Made by a program: the position numbers and the translations under genes. Shown here piece by piece: positions 7,939 to 14,606 of a stretch of 20,285 bases of DNA. Source of the DNA: an uncultured Bacteroides sp. (GTDB lineage: Bacteria > Bacteroidota > Bacteroidia > Bacteroidales > UBA11471). The notes below the pieces were generated by a model. That model saw nothing but the letters and a program-made list of their open reading frames with translations. It ran no database searches and had not been told where the DNA came from. Positions within the stretch are counted from its first letter, which is position 1. Every line of letters starts with the position of its first letter. The DNA lies in NCBI GenBank assembly GCA_905210875.1, contig CAJLYN010000011.1, forward strand, positions 1-20,285, read 5' to 3'.

Positions 7939-8222
7939 CGGGCGGCATTCTCCTTAATACGATTTTTCAGCACCGCTCCGGGTTTGAATGTAAGAACGAT
8001 ACGAGGGGGGATAAGCATACGTTTACCTGTCGCGGGATTGACTGTAATGCGTTCGAGTTTTTTACGAGGTTCAAACGTTCCGAATCCTTGTATCGAAACA
8101 GAATCCATCGAGATGCTGCGCTCCTTGATGATTTGCAACAACCCCGAATATAGTGCGTCCACGCTTTTCTTGTCTTTGCCCAAACGCTCCTGCAAAATCG
8201 AAAAAAACTGTTTGTGTTCCAC
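7935..8222 (-). CDS. HU/IHF-like DNA-binding protein
   Basis: A 95-residue histone-like protein of normal HU length. An N-terminal helical pair (about 4-40, 'FFSILQERLGKDKKSVDALYSGLLQIIKE') is followed by the HU core motif 'SIQGFGTFEPRKK' (43-55) and the DNA-binding arm 'ERITVNPATGKRMLIPPRIVLTFKPG', including the conserved Pro in NPATG. It should dimerise and bend DNA, possibly pairing with the HU-like domain of the overlapping downstream protein. The start is a GTG at 8222-8220: the frame has a TAA three codons upstream and no ATG before residue 39 that would keep the fold. No perfect -7 element was found upstream; AACATTTG (minus strand of 8279-8272) differs by one base and is a weak candidate. 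Confidence 0.88.
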   Translation of the reverse strand: MEHKQFFSILQERLGKDKKSVDALYSGLLQIIKERSISMDSVSIQGFGTFEPRKKLERITVNPATGKRMLIPPRIVLTFKPGAVLKNRIKENAAR

Positions 8223-8288
8223 GACAGATTATTTTTGGTGCTGCTATATTACTATTTTTTTTTGAAACGGCCAAATGTTGACACAAAC

Positions 8289-8321
8289 GAGCCGCCTTGA
8301 CGATATATGTCGGGGCGGCTC
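8289..8321 (-). terminator. Hairpin after rho (probable terminator, poor T tract)
   Basis: Perfect 8-base inverted repeat GAGCCGCC (8289-8296) / GGCGGCTC (8314-8321) with a 17-base loop that can pair further. It begins 21 bases after the rho stop. On the minus strand it is followed by GTTTGTGTC, only a weak T tract. It probably ends or protects the rho transcript and separates it from the HU operon, which starts beyond it. Confidence 0.6.
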
Positions 8322-8342
8322 GAATAGTTCACTTAATGATAA

Positions 8343-10286
8343 TCAATCATTCATCGAGAGGAGCAACTCTTCGTTGGACGATGTCTTTTCCATACGATCC
8401 ATGATGAAGGTCATGGCTTCTATCGAATTCATGTCGGAGAGATATTTGCGGAGAATCCACATGCGGTTGAGTGTATCCTGGCTGAGGAGCAAATCGTCGC
8501 GACGGGTGCTCGATGCGGTGATGTCGACAGCCGGGAAGATACGCTTGTTGGCCAGCTTGCGGTCGAGTTGCAACTCCATATTGCCGGTGCCTTTGAACTC
8601 TTCAAAGATGACATCGTCCATCTTCGAACCGGTATCGGTAAGTGCCGTGGCGATAATGGTAAGGCTGCCGCCGTTTTCGATGTTGCGGGCAGCTCCGAAG
8701 AAACGTTTGGGCTTGTGCAGGGCATTGGCGTCGACACCTCCCGAAAGTACCTTTCCCGATGCCGGCGACACAGTGTTATAGGCACGAGCCAGGCGGGTGA
8801 TGGAGTCGAGCAGAATGACAACGTCGTGGCCGCACTCGACCATGCGCTTGGCTTTTTCGAGAACGATGCTGGCCACTTTGACATGGCGTTCGGCCGGCTC
8901 ATCGAAAGTCGAAGAGATGACTTCGGCCTTCACACTGCGGGCCATGTCGGTTACCTCCTCGGGACGTTCGTCGATGAGCAATATCATCATGTACACTTCG
9001 GGGTGGTTGGCGGCAATGGCATTGGCAATGTCTTTGAGTAACATGGTCTTTCCGGTCTTGGGCTGTGCCACAATAAGACCACGCTGACCTTTTCCGATGG
9101 GGGCAAACATGTCGACGACACGACAGGAGAGGTTATTGGTTTCACGGTTTCCGGTGAGATTGAATTTCTCTTCAGGAAAAAGCGGTGTGAGATGATCAAA
9201 CGGCACACGGTCGCGCACATATTCGGGCGAACGTCCGTTGATGCGGTCTACCTTAACCAAGGGGAAATATTTTTCGCCCTCTTTGGGGGGGCGTATGGGA
9301 CCTTCCACGACATCGCCGGTTTTCAAACCGAAAAGTTTCACTTGGGCAGGCGACACATAGATATCGTCGGGCGATGCGAGGTAGTTGTAATCGGAGGAAC
9401 GGAGGAATCCATATCCGTCGGGCATCATCTCCAAGACTCCCACACCGGAAAGTATTCCGTCGAAATCGAATACCTTCTCGGGAGCCTGCGGGCGATACAC
9501 GGGCGCCGGCACATTGGCCGATGTCCCTTGTGATATGGCATTTTTTCCTCTCGGCACAAAACGCTGTCGTTCACTGCGGGGGAAAAACGATTGCAGATGT
9601 ACATTGTTCTCTACTACGGGTTTTGTATCGGGAGCTGCATTTGGGCGAGGGACATTATCTTCGGTTTCAACCGGGGCAGTTGCCACAGGTTCTGCGGGCA
9701 GTTCTTGTTCGGGACGAGTCTCCGGCTCGGCAGACTCTACATTCAGTTTTTGTATCTTGGGACGACGTCCGCGCGACTTGGCGACAGGAGCGGCTTCGGG
9801 TTGCACATCCGACTCTTCTTTCTTTTCTTCAAGAGCAGCTTCCGCTACAATCGGTGCATCGCCGGCATAGGGAATTTCTACCTGCTCGGTAACATCGGGA
9901 TGAGAAAAACGCACCGTGCGGGTCTGCTGTTCACCGCTTGCCGACTCCTCCGTATTGGAGGTAGCATCGGTACTGCTTCCGGACTCTTGGAGCAAAGGTT
10001 CCTCGACGGTTTTTGCCTTGGGCTTACGTCCGCGAGTCGGTTTTTCCGATTTATTTTCAGAGGCAACCGCTTCGGCAACCTTGGCCGTCTTTTTTTCTGA
10101 GCGCTTGGCTGCCTGACTCTCTTTGGCCGCACTTCGTTTTCCAGCCATATCAATGGCCTGCTGGTCGAGAATGGCGTAAACCAGTTCGTCTTTACTGGGG
10201 AAATCGGTACTGCCCAAATTCATCTGACGGGCTATTTCTTGCAATTCATCAAATTCTTTGTCTTTCAGTTCCAGAATGTTGTACAT
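8343..10286 (-). CDS. rho: Transcription termination factor Rho with long disordered insertion
   Basis: A 647-residue hexameric RNA helicase that ends transcripts. Residues 1-47 form the N-terminal helical domain. About 48-268 is a long charged, Pro/Ala/Glu/Lys-rich insertion with AT-hook-like 'RGRKP' and 'RGRRPK' motifs, absent from E. coli Rho (419 residues). The cold-shock-like RNA-binding domain is at about 275-350 (GYGFLR at 291-296). The ATPase core has Walker A AQPKTGKT (407-414), [10 protein letters not shown] (439-448), Walker B VVILLD (489-494), the Q-loop SGGVDANAL and the 'GTGNMEL' R-loop. The start is the ATG at 10286, because MYNILEL matches the usual Bacteroidales Rho start; a TTG three codons upstream is less likely. 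The gene has its own promoter and a leader of about 150 bases. Confidence 0.96.
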   Translation of the reverse strand: MYNILELKDKEFDELQEIARQMNLGSTDFPSKDELVYAILDQQAIDMAGKRSAAKESQAAKRSEKKTAKVAEAVASENKSEKPTRGRKPKAKTVEEPLLQESGSSTDATSNTEESASGEQQTRTVRFSHPDVTEQVEIPYAGDAPIVAEAALEEKKEESDVQPEAAPVAKSRGRRPKIQKLNVESAEPETRPEQELPAEPVATAPVETEDNVPRPNAAPDTKPVVENNVHLQSFFPRSERQRFVPRGKNAISQGTSANVPAPVYRPQAPEKVFDFDGILSGVGVLEMMPDGYGFLRSSDYNYLASPDDIYVSPAQVKLFGLKTGDVVEGPIRPPKEGEKYFPLVKVDRINGRSPEYVRDRVPFDHLTPLFPEEKFNLTGNRETNNLSCRVVDMFAPIGKGQRGLIVAQPKTGKTMLLKDIANAIAANHPEVYMMILLIDERPEEVTDMARSVKAEVISSTFDEPAERHVKVASIVLEKAKRMVECGHDVVILLDSITRLARAYNTVSPASGKVLSGGVDANALHKPKRFFGAARNIENGGSLTIIATALTDTGSKMDDVIFEEFKGTGNMELQLDRKLANKRIFPAVDITASSTRRDDLLLSQDTLNRMWILRKYLSDMNSIEAMTFIMDRMEKTSSNEELLLSMND

Positions 10287-10291
10287 AAAAT

Positions 10292-10324
10292 TCAAGGGTG
10301 TTTTCTTTGCAGCAATTCAAACAT
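10292..10324 (-). other. Possible 10-codon leader ORF in front of rho
   Basis: ATG at 10324 opens a frame that reads [10 protein letters not shown] and stops with TGA five bases before the rho ATG. It starts six bases after the leader stem-loop at 10331-10349. Its size and tight placement would allow translational coupling or attenuation, but no ribosome-binding site stands out and a frame this short can occur by chance. Confidence 0.25.
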
Positions 10325-10330
10325 AACAAA

Positions 10331-10349
10331 CCCTCTTCTTTCAAAAGGG
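10331..10349 (-). promoter_or_regulatory. Attenuator-like stem-loop in the rho leader
   Basis: On the minus strand CCCTTTT, loop GAAAG, then AAGAGGG forms a 7-pair stem with one G-U pair. It is followed at once by TTTGTTATGTTTG, which is moderately T-rich. It lies 44 bases before the rho start, inside the predicted leader, and could act as a leaky terminator or shape ribosome access. Confidence 0.4.
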
Positions 10350-10390
10350 CTAAAAACAGCTGCATCAATAAATTATGATTTTATAAGATG

Positions 10391-10440
10391 ACGGAACAGG
10401 TAGTGAATATTTGAAAAACTTTTGTCGGTTCCTATTCCGT
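10391..10440 (-). promoter_or_regulatory. Long stem at the 5' end of the rho leader
   Basis: On the minus strand ACGGAATAGG (10440-10431) pairs with CCTGTTCCGT (10400-10391): ten pairs including one U-G, around a 30-base A/T-rich loop. The stem begins two bases after the -7 element, so the transcript would start with or very near this structure. A 5'-terminal stem may stabilise the mRNA or serve in rho autoregulation; both are inferences. Confidence 0.45.
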
Positions 10441-10442
10441 TG

Positions 10443-10450
10443 CAAATATA
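10443..10450 (-). promoter_or_regulatory. Predicted -7 promoter element of rho
   Basis: Minus strand TATATTTG fits TAnnTTTG exactly. It lies in the 215-base space between tilS and rho, 156 bases before the rho start codon, giving a leader of roughly 150 bases. The -33 region is T-rich (GTTTTATC) without a perfect TTTG at the usual spacing. Confidence 0.55.
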
Positions 10451-10501
10451 CCGGATTTTTTTGATAAAACAGTCTAAACAACCGAGAAGTTTTTATGTTA
10501 A

Positions 10502-11839
10502 TTATTTTTCACATTTAATTTCCCATATCTGACGGGTAGAGGGGGTGACTTTATAGCTGTCGGAACTCCGCTCTCCCACAATCCACACAATTTCTTCACC
10601 AGCGCAAAGCAGCCACGTCGACTGTTTGCGGGCCAATGTGTATTTGTGGTTATTGAAATAGTCGCTCAACTTTTGGTGCCCTTTCATTCCGAAAGGCTTG
10701 AATTTATCGCCCTCACGCCAGGTGCGCAGTACAAGCGGGAAAGGTAACAGACCGGCGTCGAAGCAAGCCGTGTCGGGGCGGCGAGGAATTTCGTATCCGA
10801 CAGCGTCGCGCAGTGTAAGAGTGAGCCCAACCGGCTCATCGACCGTGAACGTACCATACTCAATAATACGGATTTTCTGCGTGGAACGACGCTGATATAG
10901 CACAAAATCGGTTCTGTCTTTGAGCAGTCGATATACGGGGGCATCGAAAAAACGACCAGATGGGGCATCTACCGCAGCCCATATATCATCGAGCTGTGAC
11001 GAAAGGAAACCATAATCTTTAATAATTTCAAACAATATGGTGCGGGCTCCGGGCAATGAACGCAGACTTTCGATATGAATATGTACTCCGTCGTCGCCAT
11101 TGCTCACCACCTGCTTCTTGTAGGTGTCGACAGCCGTGCGATAGAGAGCCTCGACCTCGCACAGATAGTCGGCCGTGCGAGAGAGCGACTCATATACCGA
11201 AGGATTTATCGTCTGCATGAGGGGCAACAACTGCAACCGTATCTTATTGCGAGTGTAGAGCGTCTCGCGGTTGGTACTGTCGACCACGTAGGTAAGATGA
11301 GCCTCGAACAGATAGGCCTCGATTTCGGCACGACTCAGCGAGAGAAGCGGACGGATAATGGTGCCGTTGACAGGCTGTATGCCGGTAAGCCCGGCAATAC
11401 CCGTACCACGAATAAGGTTAAGCAGCATCGTCTCAATGGAATCGTCGCGGTGATGAGCCACAGCCACATAAGCAGCCCCCGACTCCCGGCGTTGCTGCTC
11501 GAACCACTCATAACGCAACTCCCGGCAGGCCATCTCAACCGATACTTTGTTGGCCGCAGCGTATGCCATCGTATCGAAGGTTATCTCTCGGAATGGAACG
11601 CCCACCTCAGCCGCCACGTTCTCGGCAAAACGACGGTCGCGCAGCGACTCTTCTCCGCGCAATTGGAAATTGCAATGACAAGCCTCACACCGGTATCCCA
11701 ATGTTGTAAGAATGGAAAGCAATGCCACCGAATCGGCACCTCCGCTAAGCCCCACCAGCACAAGCTGGCCCGAGGAGAGCGGAATATGACGCACAATGTA
11801 TTGTTGTACGCGGGCAAGAAGCGACTGACGTTGATCCAT
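10502..11839 (-). CDS. tilS: tRNA(Ile)-lysidine synthase TilS
   Basis: A 445-residue cytoplasmic enzyme that uses ATP and lysine to change the wobble cytidine of tRNA-Ile (CAU) to lysidine, so that the tRNA reads AUA. The N-type ATP pyrophosphatase loop SGGADS is at 32-37. The segments 'HCNFQLRGEES', 'ACRELRYEWFE', 'AHHRDDSIETMLLNLIRGTG' and 'RPLLSLSRAEIEAYL' follow in the normal TilS order. The C-terminal domain ends with 'FKPFGMKGHQKLSDYFNNHK', the conserved TilS tail. The start is the ATG at 11839: the frame stays open 131 codons further, but that part runs into pheS on the other strand and does not look like TilS. It diverges from pheS and ends 215 bases before rho. TilS is essential in most bacteria. 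Confidence 0.95.
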   Translation of the reverse strand: MDQRQSLLARVQQYIVRHIPLSSGQLVLVGLSGGADSVALLSILTTLGYRCEACHCNFQLRGEESLRDRRFAENVAAEVGVPFREITFDTMAYAAANKVSVEMACRELRYEWFEQQRRESGAAYVAVAHHRDDSIETMLLNLIRGTGIAGLTGIQPVNGTIIRPLLSLSRAEIEAYLFEAHLTYVVDSTNRETLYTRNKIRLQLLPLMQTINPSVYESLSRTADYLCEVEALYRTAVDTYKKQVVSNGDDGVHIHIESLRSLPGARTILFEIIKDYGFLSSQLDDIWAAVDAPSGRFFDAPVYRLLKDRTDFVLYQRRSTQKIRIIEYGTFTVDEPVGLTLTLRDAVGYEIPRRPDTACFDAGLLPFPLVLRTWREGDKFKPFGMKGHQKLSDYFNNHKYTLARKQSTWLLCAGEEIVWIVGERSSDSYKVTPSTRQIWEIKCEK

Positions 11840-11858
11840 GAGGTCGGGATATTTTACA

Positions 11859-11866
11859 CAAACATA
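11859..11866 (-). promoter_or_regulatory. Predicted -7 promoter element of tilS
   Basis: Minus strand TATGTTTG, an exact TAnnTTTG match 19 bases before the tilS ATG, so the leader would be very short (about a dozen bases). Upstream on the same strand is an A-rich stretch (11869-11885). No clear -33 TTTG. Confidence 0.55.
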
Positions 11867-11920
11867 GAAATTTTTTTTCGTTTTTCGTCGTGTTTGGGGC
11901 ATTATCCACATCAATATTAT

Positions 11921-11928
11921 TAAATTTG
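11921..11928 (+). promoter_or_regulatory. Predicted -7 promoter element of pheS
   Basis: Plus strand TAAATTTG, an exact TAnnTTTG match 29 bases before the pheS ATG. A TTTG at 11893-11896 is a possible -33 element, although the 24-base spacer is a few bases longer than usual. Confidence 0.6.
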
Positions 11929-11957
11929 CAGCTGAAACAGAAATATCATCAAGAGAC

Positions 11958-12977
11958 ATGATAGAAAAAATAAACCGATTGAGAGAAGAAATCGAAGCCC
12001 TCACGGCCGCCAAAGCCGAAGAGGTGGAAAGTCTTCGCATCAAATACCTGAGCAAAAAGGGTGAAATATCACAACTCTTCAATGATTTCAGAAACGTAGC
12101 CGCCGAGAGCAAACGTGAGGTAGGCCAACGACTGAATGAACTGAAAGAACTCGCTACGGAGAAAATCAACGCCCTGCGCGAGCAGGTAAACGAGCACGTT
12201 GAAGCCGACAACTCCATCGACCTCACCCGCACAGCTTACCCCATAGCCTTAGGCACTCGCCACCCCATCTCACTGGTACGCAATGAAATATGCGATATTT
12301 TCGGCCGACTGGGATTTTCCATAGCCGAAGGCCCCGAAGTGGAAGACGACTGGCATGTGTTCTCGGCCCTGAACTTTGCCGAAGACCACCCTGCCCGCGA
12401 CATGCAGGACACGTTCTTCATTCAACGTTCACCCGATGTACTGCTGCGCACCCACACCTCATCAGTGCAGACCCGCGTGATGGAACACGCCCAACCACCT
12501 ATCCGCATCATCTGCCCGGGACGCGTATATCGCAACGAAGCCATCTCGGCTCGCGCACACTGCTTTTTCCATCAGGTCGAAGCTCTCTACATCGACAAGA
12601 ACGTTACATTTGCCGACCTGAAACAAGCGCTGCTCTTCTTTGCCAAAGAGATGTTCGGTCCTGAGACCAAAATACGGTTGCGCCCCTCCTACTTCCCGTT
12701 TACCGAACCGAGCGCCGAAATGGATATCTCGTGCGACTTGTGCGGTGGTAAAGGATGCTCATTCTGCAAGCACACCGGCTGGGTAGAGATACTCGGTTGC
12801 GGCATGGTCGACCCCAATGTACTCGACGCCTGCGGCATAGACAGCAAAGTATACACCGGCTATGCTCTCGGCATGGGCATAGAGCGTATCACCAACCTCA
12901 AATACCGGGTGAAAGACCTGCGGCTCTTCTCCGAGAACGACCAGCGGTTCCTCGAAGAGTTCAAGTCGGCCCACTGA
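11958..12977 (+). CDS. pheS: Phenylalanine-tRNA ligase alpha subunit
   Basis: A 339-residue catalytic subunit of the (alpha beta)2 enzyme that charges tRNA-Phe. Residues 1-85 are the N-terminal coiled coil that contacts tRNA. The class II core follows: motif 1 around 'GFSIAEGPEVEDDWHVF', then 'DMQDTFFI', 'LLRTHTSSVQTRVM', motif 2 'ICPGRVYRNEA..ARAHCFFHQVE', and motif 3 'GYALGMGIERITNLKY' near the end. A CxxC..CxxC cluster (CDLCGGKGCSFC, about 256-267) is found in many PheS proteins outside the enteric group and may bind zinc. The length is normal. The partner pheT is not in the window; in this phylum the two are commonly unlinked. It is first in the only rightward unit, with nth 82 bases downstream. 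Confidence 0.97.
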   Translation: MIEKINRLREEIEALTAAKAEEVESLRIKYLSKKGEISQLFNDFRNVAAESKREVGQRLNELKELATEKINALREQVNEHVEADNSIDLTRTAYPIALGTRHPISLVRNEICDIFGRLGFSIAEGPEVEDDWHVFSALNFAEDHPARDMQDTFFIQRSPDVLLRTHTSSVQTRVMEHAQPPIRIICPGRVYRNEAISARAHCFFHQVEALYIDKNVTFADLKQALLFFAKEMFGPETKIRLRPSYFPFTEPSAEMDISCDLCGGKGCSFCKHTGWVEILGCGMVDPNVLDACGIDSKVYTGYALGMGIERITNLKYRVKDLRLFSENDQRFLEEFKSAH

Positions 12978-13007
12978 TTGTAAATTTATCTCCCAATACA
13001 AAACCAG

Positions 13008-13040
13008 CATACCCCTCTCCCCGTCCAGGCGAGGGGTATG
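13008..13040 (+). repeat. Perfect 10-base inverted repeat between pheS and nth
   Basis: CATACCCCTC (13008-13017) and GAGGGGTATG (13031-13040) form a perfect stem with a 13-base C-rich loop. No T tract follows on either strand (TCATATC on plus, CTGGTTTTG on minus). The repeat ends 19 bases before the nth ATG. It could be a processing or mRNA-stability hairpin, a weak terminator for pheS, or one copy of a dispersed REP-type palindrome. The window has no second copy that I could see. Confidence 0.6.
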
Positions 13041-13059
13041 TCATATCATAAAGCAAGGT

Positions 13060-13761
13060 ATGAAAACAACCGAACGTTACCGCGCCGTTATCGAATGGTT
13101 CTCGCAACACATGCCTGTGGCCGAAACCGAACTGCACTACCACGATCCCTATCAACTGATTGTCGCCGTCATTCTGTCGGCCCAATGCACCGACAAGCGG
13201 GTCAACATGGTCACCCCCGCCCTATTTGAGGCCTACCCTTCGGTAGAGGCGCTTGCGCAAGCCTCTCCCGAGGAGGTGTTTCCCTATATCAAAAGCGTTT
13301 CCTACCCCAACAACAAGGCCAAACATCTGGTGGGCATGGCCCGCAAAGTAGTGAGCGACTTCGGCGGCACGATACCCCAGGAGGTCGACGAACTGCAAAA
13401 ACTTCCGGGGGTAGGCCGCAAGACAGCCAACGTGGTAGCTTCGGTAGCCTTCAACAAGGAGGCGATGGCTGTCGATACGCACGTCTTCCGGGTATCGAAC
13501 CGTATCGGGCTCACCCGTCACTCAAAAACACCACTCGAAACCGAGCGCACACTGGTAAAGCACATTCCGGGCCATCTCCTGCCGATTGCTCACCACTGGC
13601 TCATTCTGCACGGACGCTATGTGTGCACGGCCCGAAATCCTCACTGTAAGGAGTGCGGACTGTCGGGCGTATGTGCCTACCATGAGAAAAAAGCGAAAGA
13701 GAGCGCTCAGCGCGTTGCTATTTCTCCTACTTTGGCCGAGACAAAATCGATAAGCGACTGA
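13060..13761 (+). CDS. nth: Endonuclease III (DNA glycosylase/AP lyase)
   Basis: A 233-residue base-excision repair enzyme that removes oxidised pyrimidines and nicks abasic sites. The helix-hairpin-helix LPGVGRKTANVV (115-126) carries the catalytic lysine K121, and 'AVDTHVFRVSNRIGL' carries the catalytic aspartate D139. The iron-sulfur loop is complete: C189-x6-C196-x2-C199-x5-C205. The fold elements 'LSAQCTDKRVN' and 'AKHLVGMAR' are in place. About 28 residues follow the last cysteine, longer than in the E. coli enzyme (211 residues). The final 18 codons overlap the 3' end of ybaK on the other strand. The start ATG is well placed; the gene may be co-transcribed with pheS or have its own unrecognised promoter. 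Confidence 0.96.
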   Translation: MKTTERYRAVIEWFSQHMPVAETELHYHDPYQLIVAVILSAQCTDKRVNMVTPALFEAYPSVEALAQASPEEVFPYIKSVSYPNNKAKHLVGMARKVVSDFGGTIPQEVDELQKLPGVGRKTANVVASVAFNKEAMAVDTHVFRVSNRIGLTRHSKTPLETERTLVKHIPGHLLPIAHHWLILHGRYVCTARNPHCKECGLSGVCAYHEKKAKESAQRVAISPTLAETKSISD

Positions 13762-14186
13762 GGGGCTATCTTTATCTGCAATCCCCGCATGCCGGCACTC
13801 ACATAAATAAAATCATAGTCGAGAGCCGTTGCATGGAAATAGGTGGGGAAATGTTTCTTCATACCTATCGGCGAACAGCCTCCACGTATATATCCTGTGG
13901 TAGGCAACAGTTCTTTCATGGCTATCATCTCGGCACTCTTGTTACCCGATATTTTGGCGGCAGCCTTGAGGTCGACCTCCATATCGCCGGGAATAACACA
14001 TACAAAAATGCCGTTGCGGTCGCCCCGCAACACCAGCGTCTTGAACACTCTTCCTATCTCTTCGCCCAACTGCTCGGCCACATGCGTAGCGGCCAGATTC
14101 TCAGGGTCCACTTCATAAGGAATCAACTCATAGGAGAGGCCCGCTTTATCGAGCAGACGGGCAGCATTGGTCTTGTTTATTTTCAT
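13707..14186 (-). CDS. ybaK: Cys-tRNA(Pro)/Cys-tRNA(Cys) deacylase YbaK
   Basis: A 159-residue trans-editing enzyme, the same length as E. coli YbaK, that hydrolyses Cys wrongly attached to tRNA-Pro. The N-terminus 'KTNAARLLDKAGLSYELIPY' matches the family. The catalytic-site lysine is K49 in 'VFKTLVLRGD', and the loop 'GGCSPIGMKKHFPTY' (102-116) contains the conserved SPIG-KK motif. The start is the ATG at 14186; an upstream ATG at 14276 would add 30 residues that cover a hairpin and the promoter element. The 3' end overlaps the nth tail by 55 bases (13707-13761), converging. The hydrolase could alternatively act on another mischarged tRNA, as in the related ProX and PrdX groups. Confidence 0.93.
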   Translation of the reverse strand: MKINKTNAARLLDKAGLSYELIPYEVDPENLAATHVAEQLGEEIGRVFKTLVLRGDRNGIFVCVIPGDMEVDLKAAAKISGNKSAEMIAMKELLPTTGYIRGGCSPIGMKKHFPTYFHATALDYDFIYVSAGMRGLQIKIAPQSLIDFVSAKVGEIATR

Positions 14187-14208
14187 ACGGCAAAATTTAT
14201 CCGAAGTA

Positions 14209-14216
14209 CAAAGATA
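14209..14216 (-). promoter_or_regulatory. Predicted -7 promoter element of ybaK
   Basis: Minus strand TATCTTTG, an exact TAnnTTTG match 22 bases before the ybaK ATG and just downstream of the hairpin that closes the efflux operon. A TTTC about 15 bases upstream is a poor -33 candidate. Confidence 0.55.
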
Positions 14217-14238
14217 CGACAGTTTCGACACGAAAGGC

Positions 14239-14273
14239 ACTCGGCCGGCCAGAATAATTCCGGTCGGCCGAGT
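14239..14273 (-). terminator. Strong hairpin closing the efflux operon
   Basis: ACTCGGCCG (14239-14247) and CGGCCGAGT (14265-14273) pair perfectly. The stem continues inward with a G-U pair, two C-G pairs, one mismatch and three more pairs around a three- to four-base A/T loop. On the minus strand GCCTTTCG follows, a short T tract. It begins 25 bases after the PII-like gene stop and lies just before the ybaK promoter, which fits a terminator. Confidence 0.65.
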
Positions 14274-14298
14274 CACATAGAAGATACTTGACTTTATT

Positions 14299-14592
14299 TC
14301 AAATCATTTTCTCAATATCCCACACAAAGGCCCGCAGACCGAGAGCCGGCTTGGCCTCGTCGAGCGTGTGCAACGCTTTCATGACAATACCCAGACGAGT
14401 CTCTTCGACAATCGAAAGAATGGCGGAATTCATACTTGGCCACGCATGGCTGCCATAATGCGGCTCTCCCGACTTGCTACCCCGCCCCTGTACATCTTGC
14501 CAATAGGTAAAACCCCGGCAGTTGTTGTGGGTAAGCACACTATATATATCGTCGTAATGGGCCTGGTCAAAAACTATAAACAATGCTTTCAT
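14299..14592 (-). CDS. Small PII-like protein encoded with the RND pump
   Basis: A 97-residue soluble protein. The predicted fold is the PII/CutA ferredoxin-like type: strand 'MKALFIVFDQ', helix 'HYDDIYSVLTHNN', strand 'GFTYWQDVQGRG', a loop 'SKSGEPHYGSHAWPSMNS', strand 'AILSIVEE', helix 'RLGIVMKALHTLDE' and strand 'GLRAFVWDIEKMI'. The loop lies where PII proteins carry the T-loop, and 'VQGRGSKSGEPH' recalls the PII 'VKGFGRQKGH' segment. It is 14 bases after the pump gene, so it is co-expressed. PII-like proteins near RND pump genes have been described as a separate group (PII-NG), and this may be one; I cannot confirm it by alignment. A role in sensing a ligand or adjusting pump activity is inferred only. 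Confidence 0.7.
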   Translation of the reverse strand: MKALFIVFDQAHYDDIYSVLTHNNCRGFTYWQDVQGRGSKSGEPHYGSHAWPSMNSAILSIVEETRLGIVMKALHTLDEAKPALGLRAFVWDIEKMI

Positions 14593-14606
14593 CGGAAAGA
14601 ATTTTT

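Noticed and set aside
6395..8265. Plus-strand frames opposite the HU/LysM operon (such as 7156-7899) as possible small genes
   Set aside because: Their composition mirrors the acidic repeats of the minus-strand gene, and none has a coherent domain or a promoter.
10287..10295. TTG start for rho three codons upstream
   Set aside because: The following ATG gives the usual MYNIL-type start; a TTG start is rare and it overlaps the stop of the possible leader ORF.
11840..12232. In-frame extension of tilS by 131 codons upstream of the chosen ATG
   Set aside because: It is antisense to the pheS start, passes through the divergent promoter region and has no TilS-like content. TilS proteins begin shortly before the SGGADS loop, as the chosen start does.
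14187..14276. 30-residue N-terminal extension of ybaK
   Set aside because: It would translate through the terminator hairpin and the -7 element. The 159-residue form matches the family length and N-terminus.
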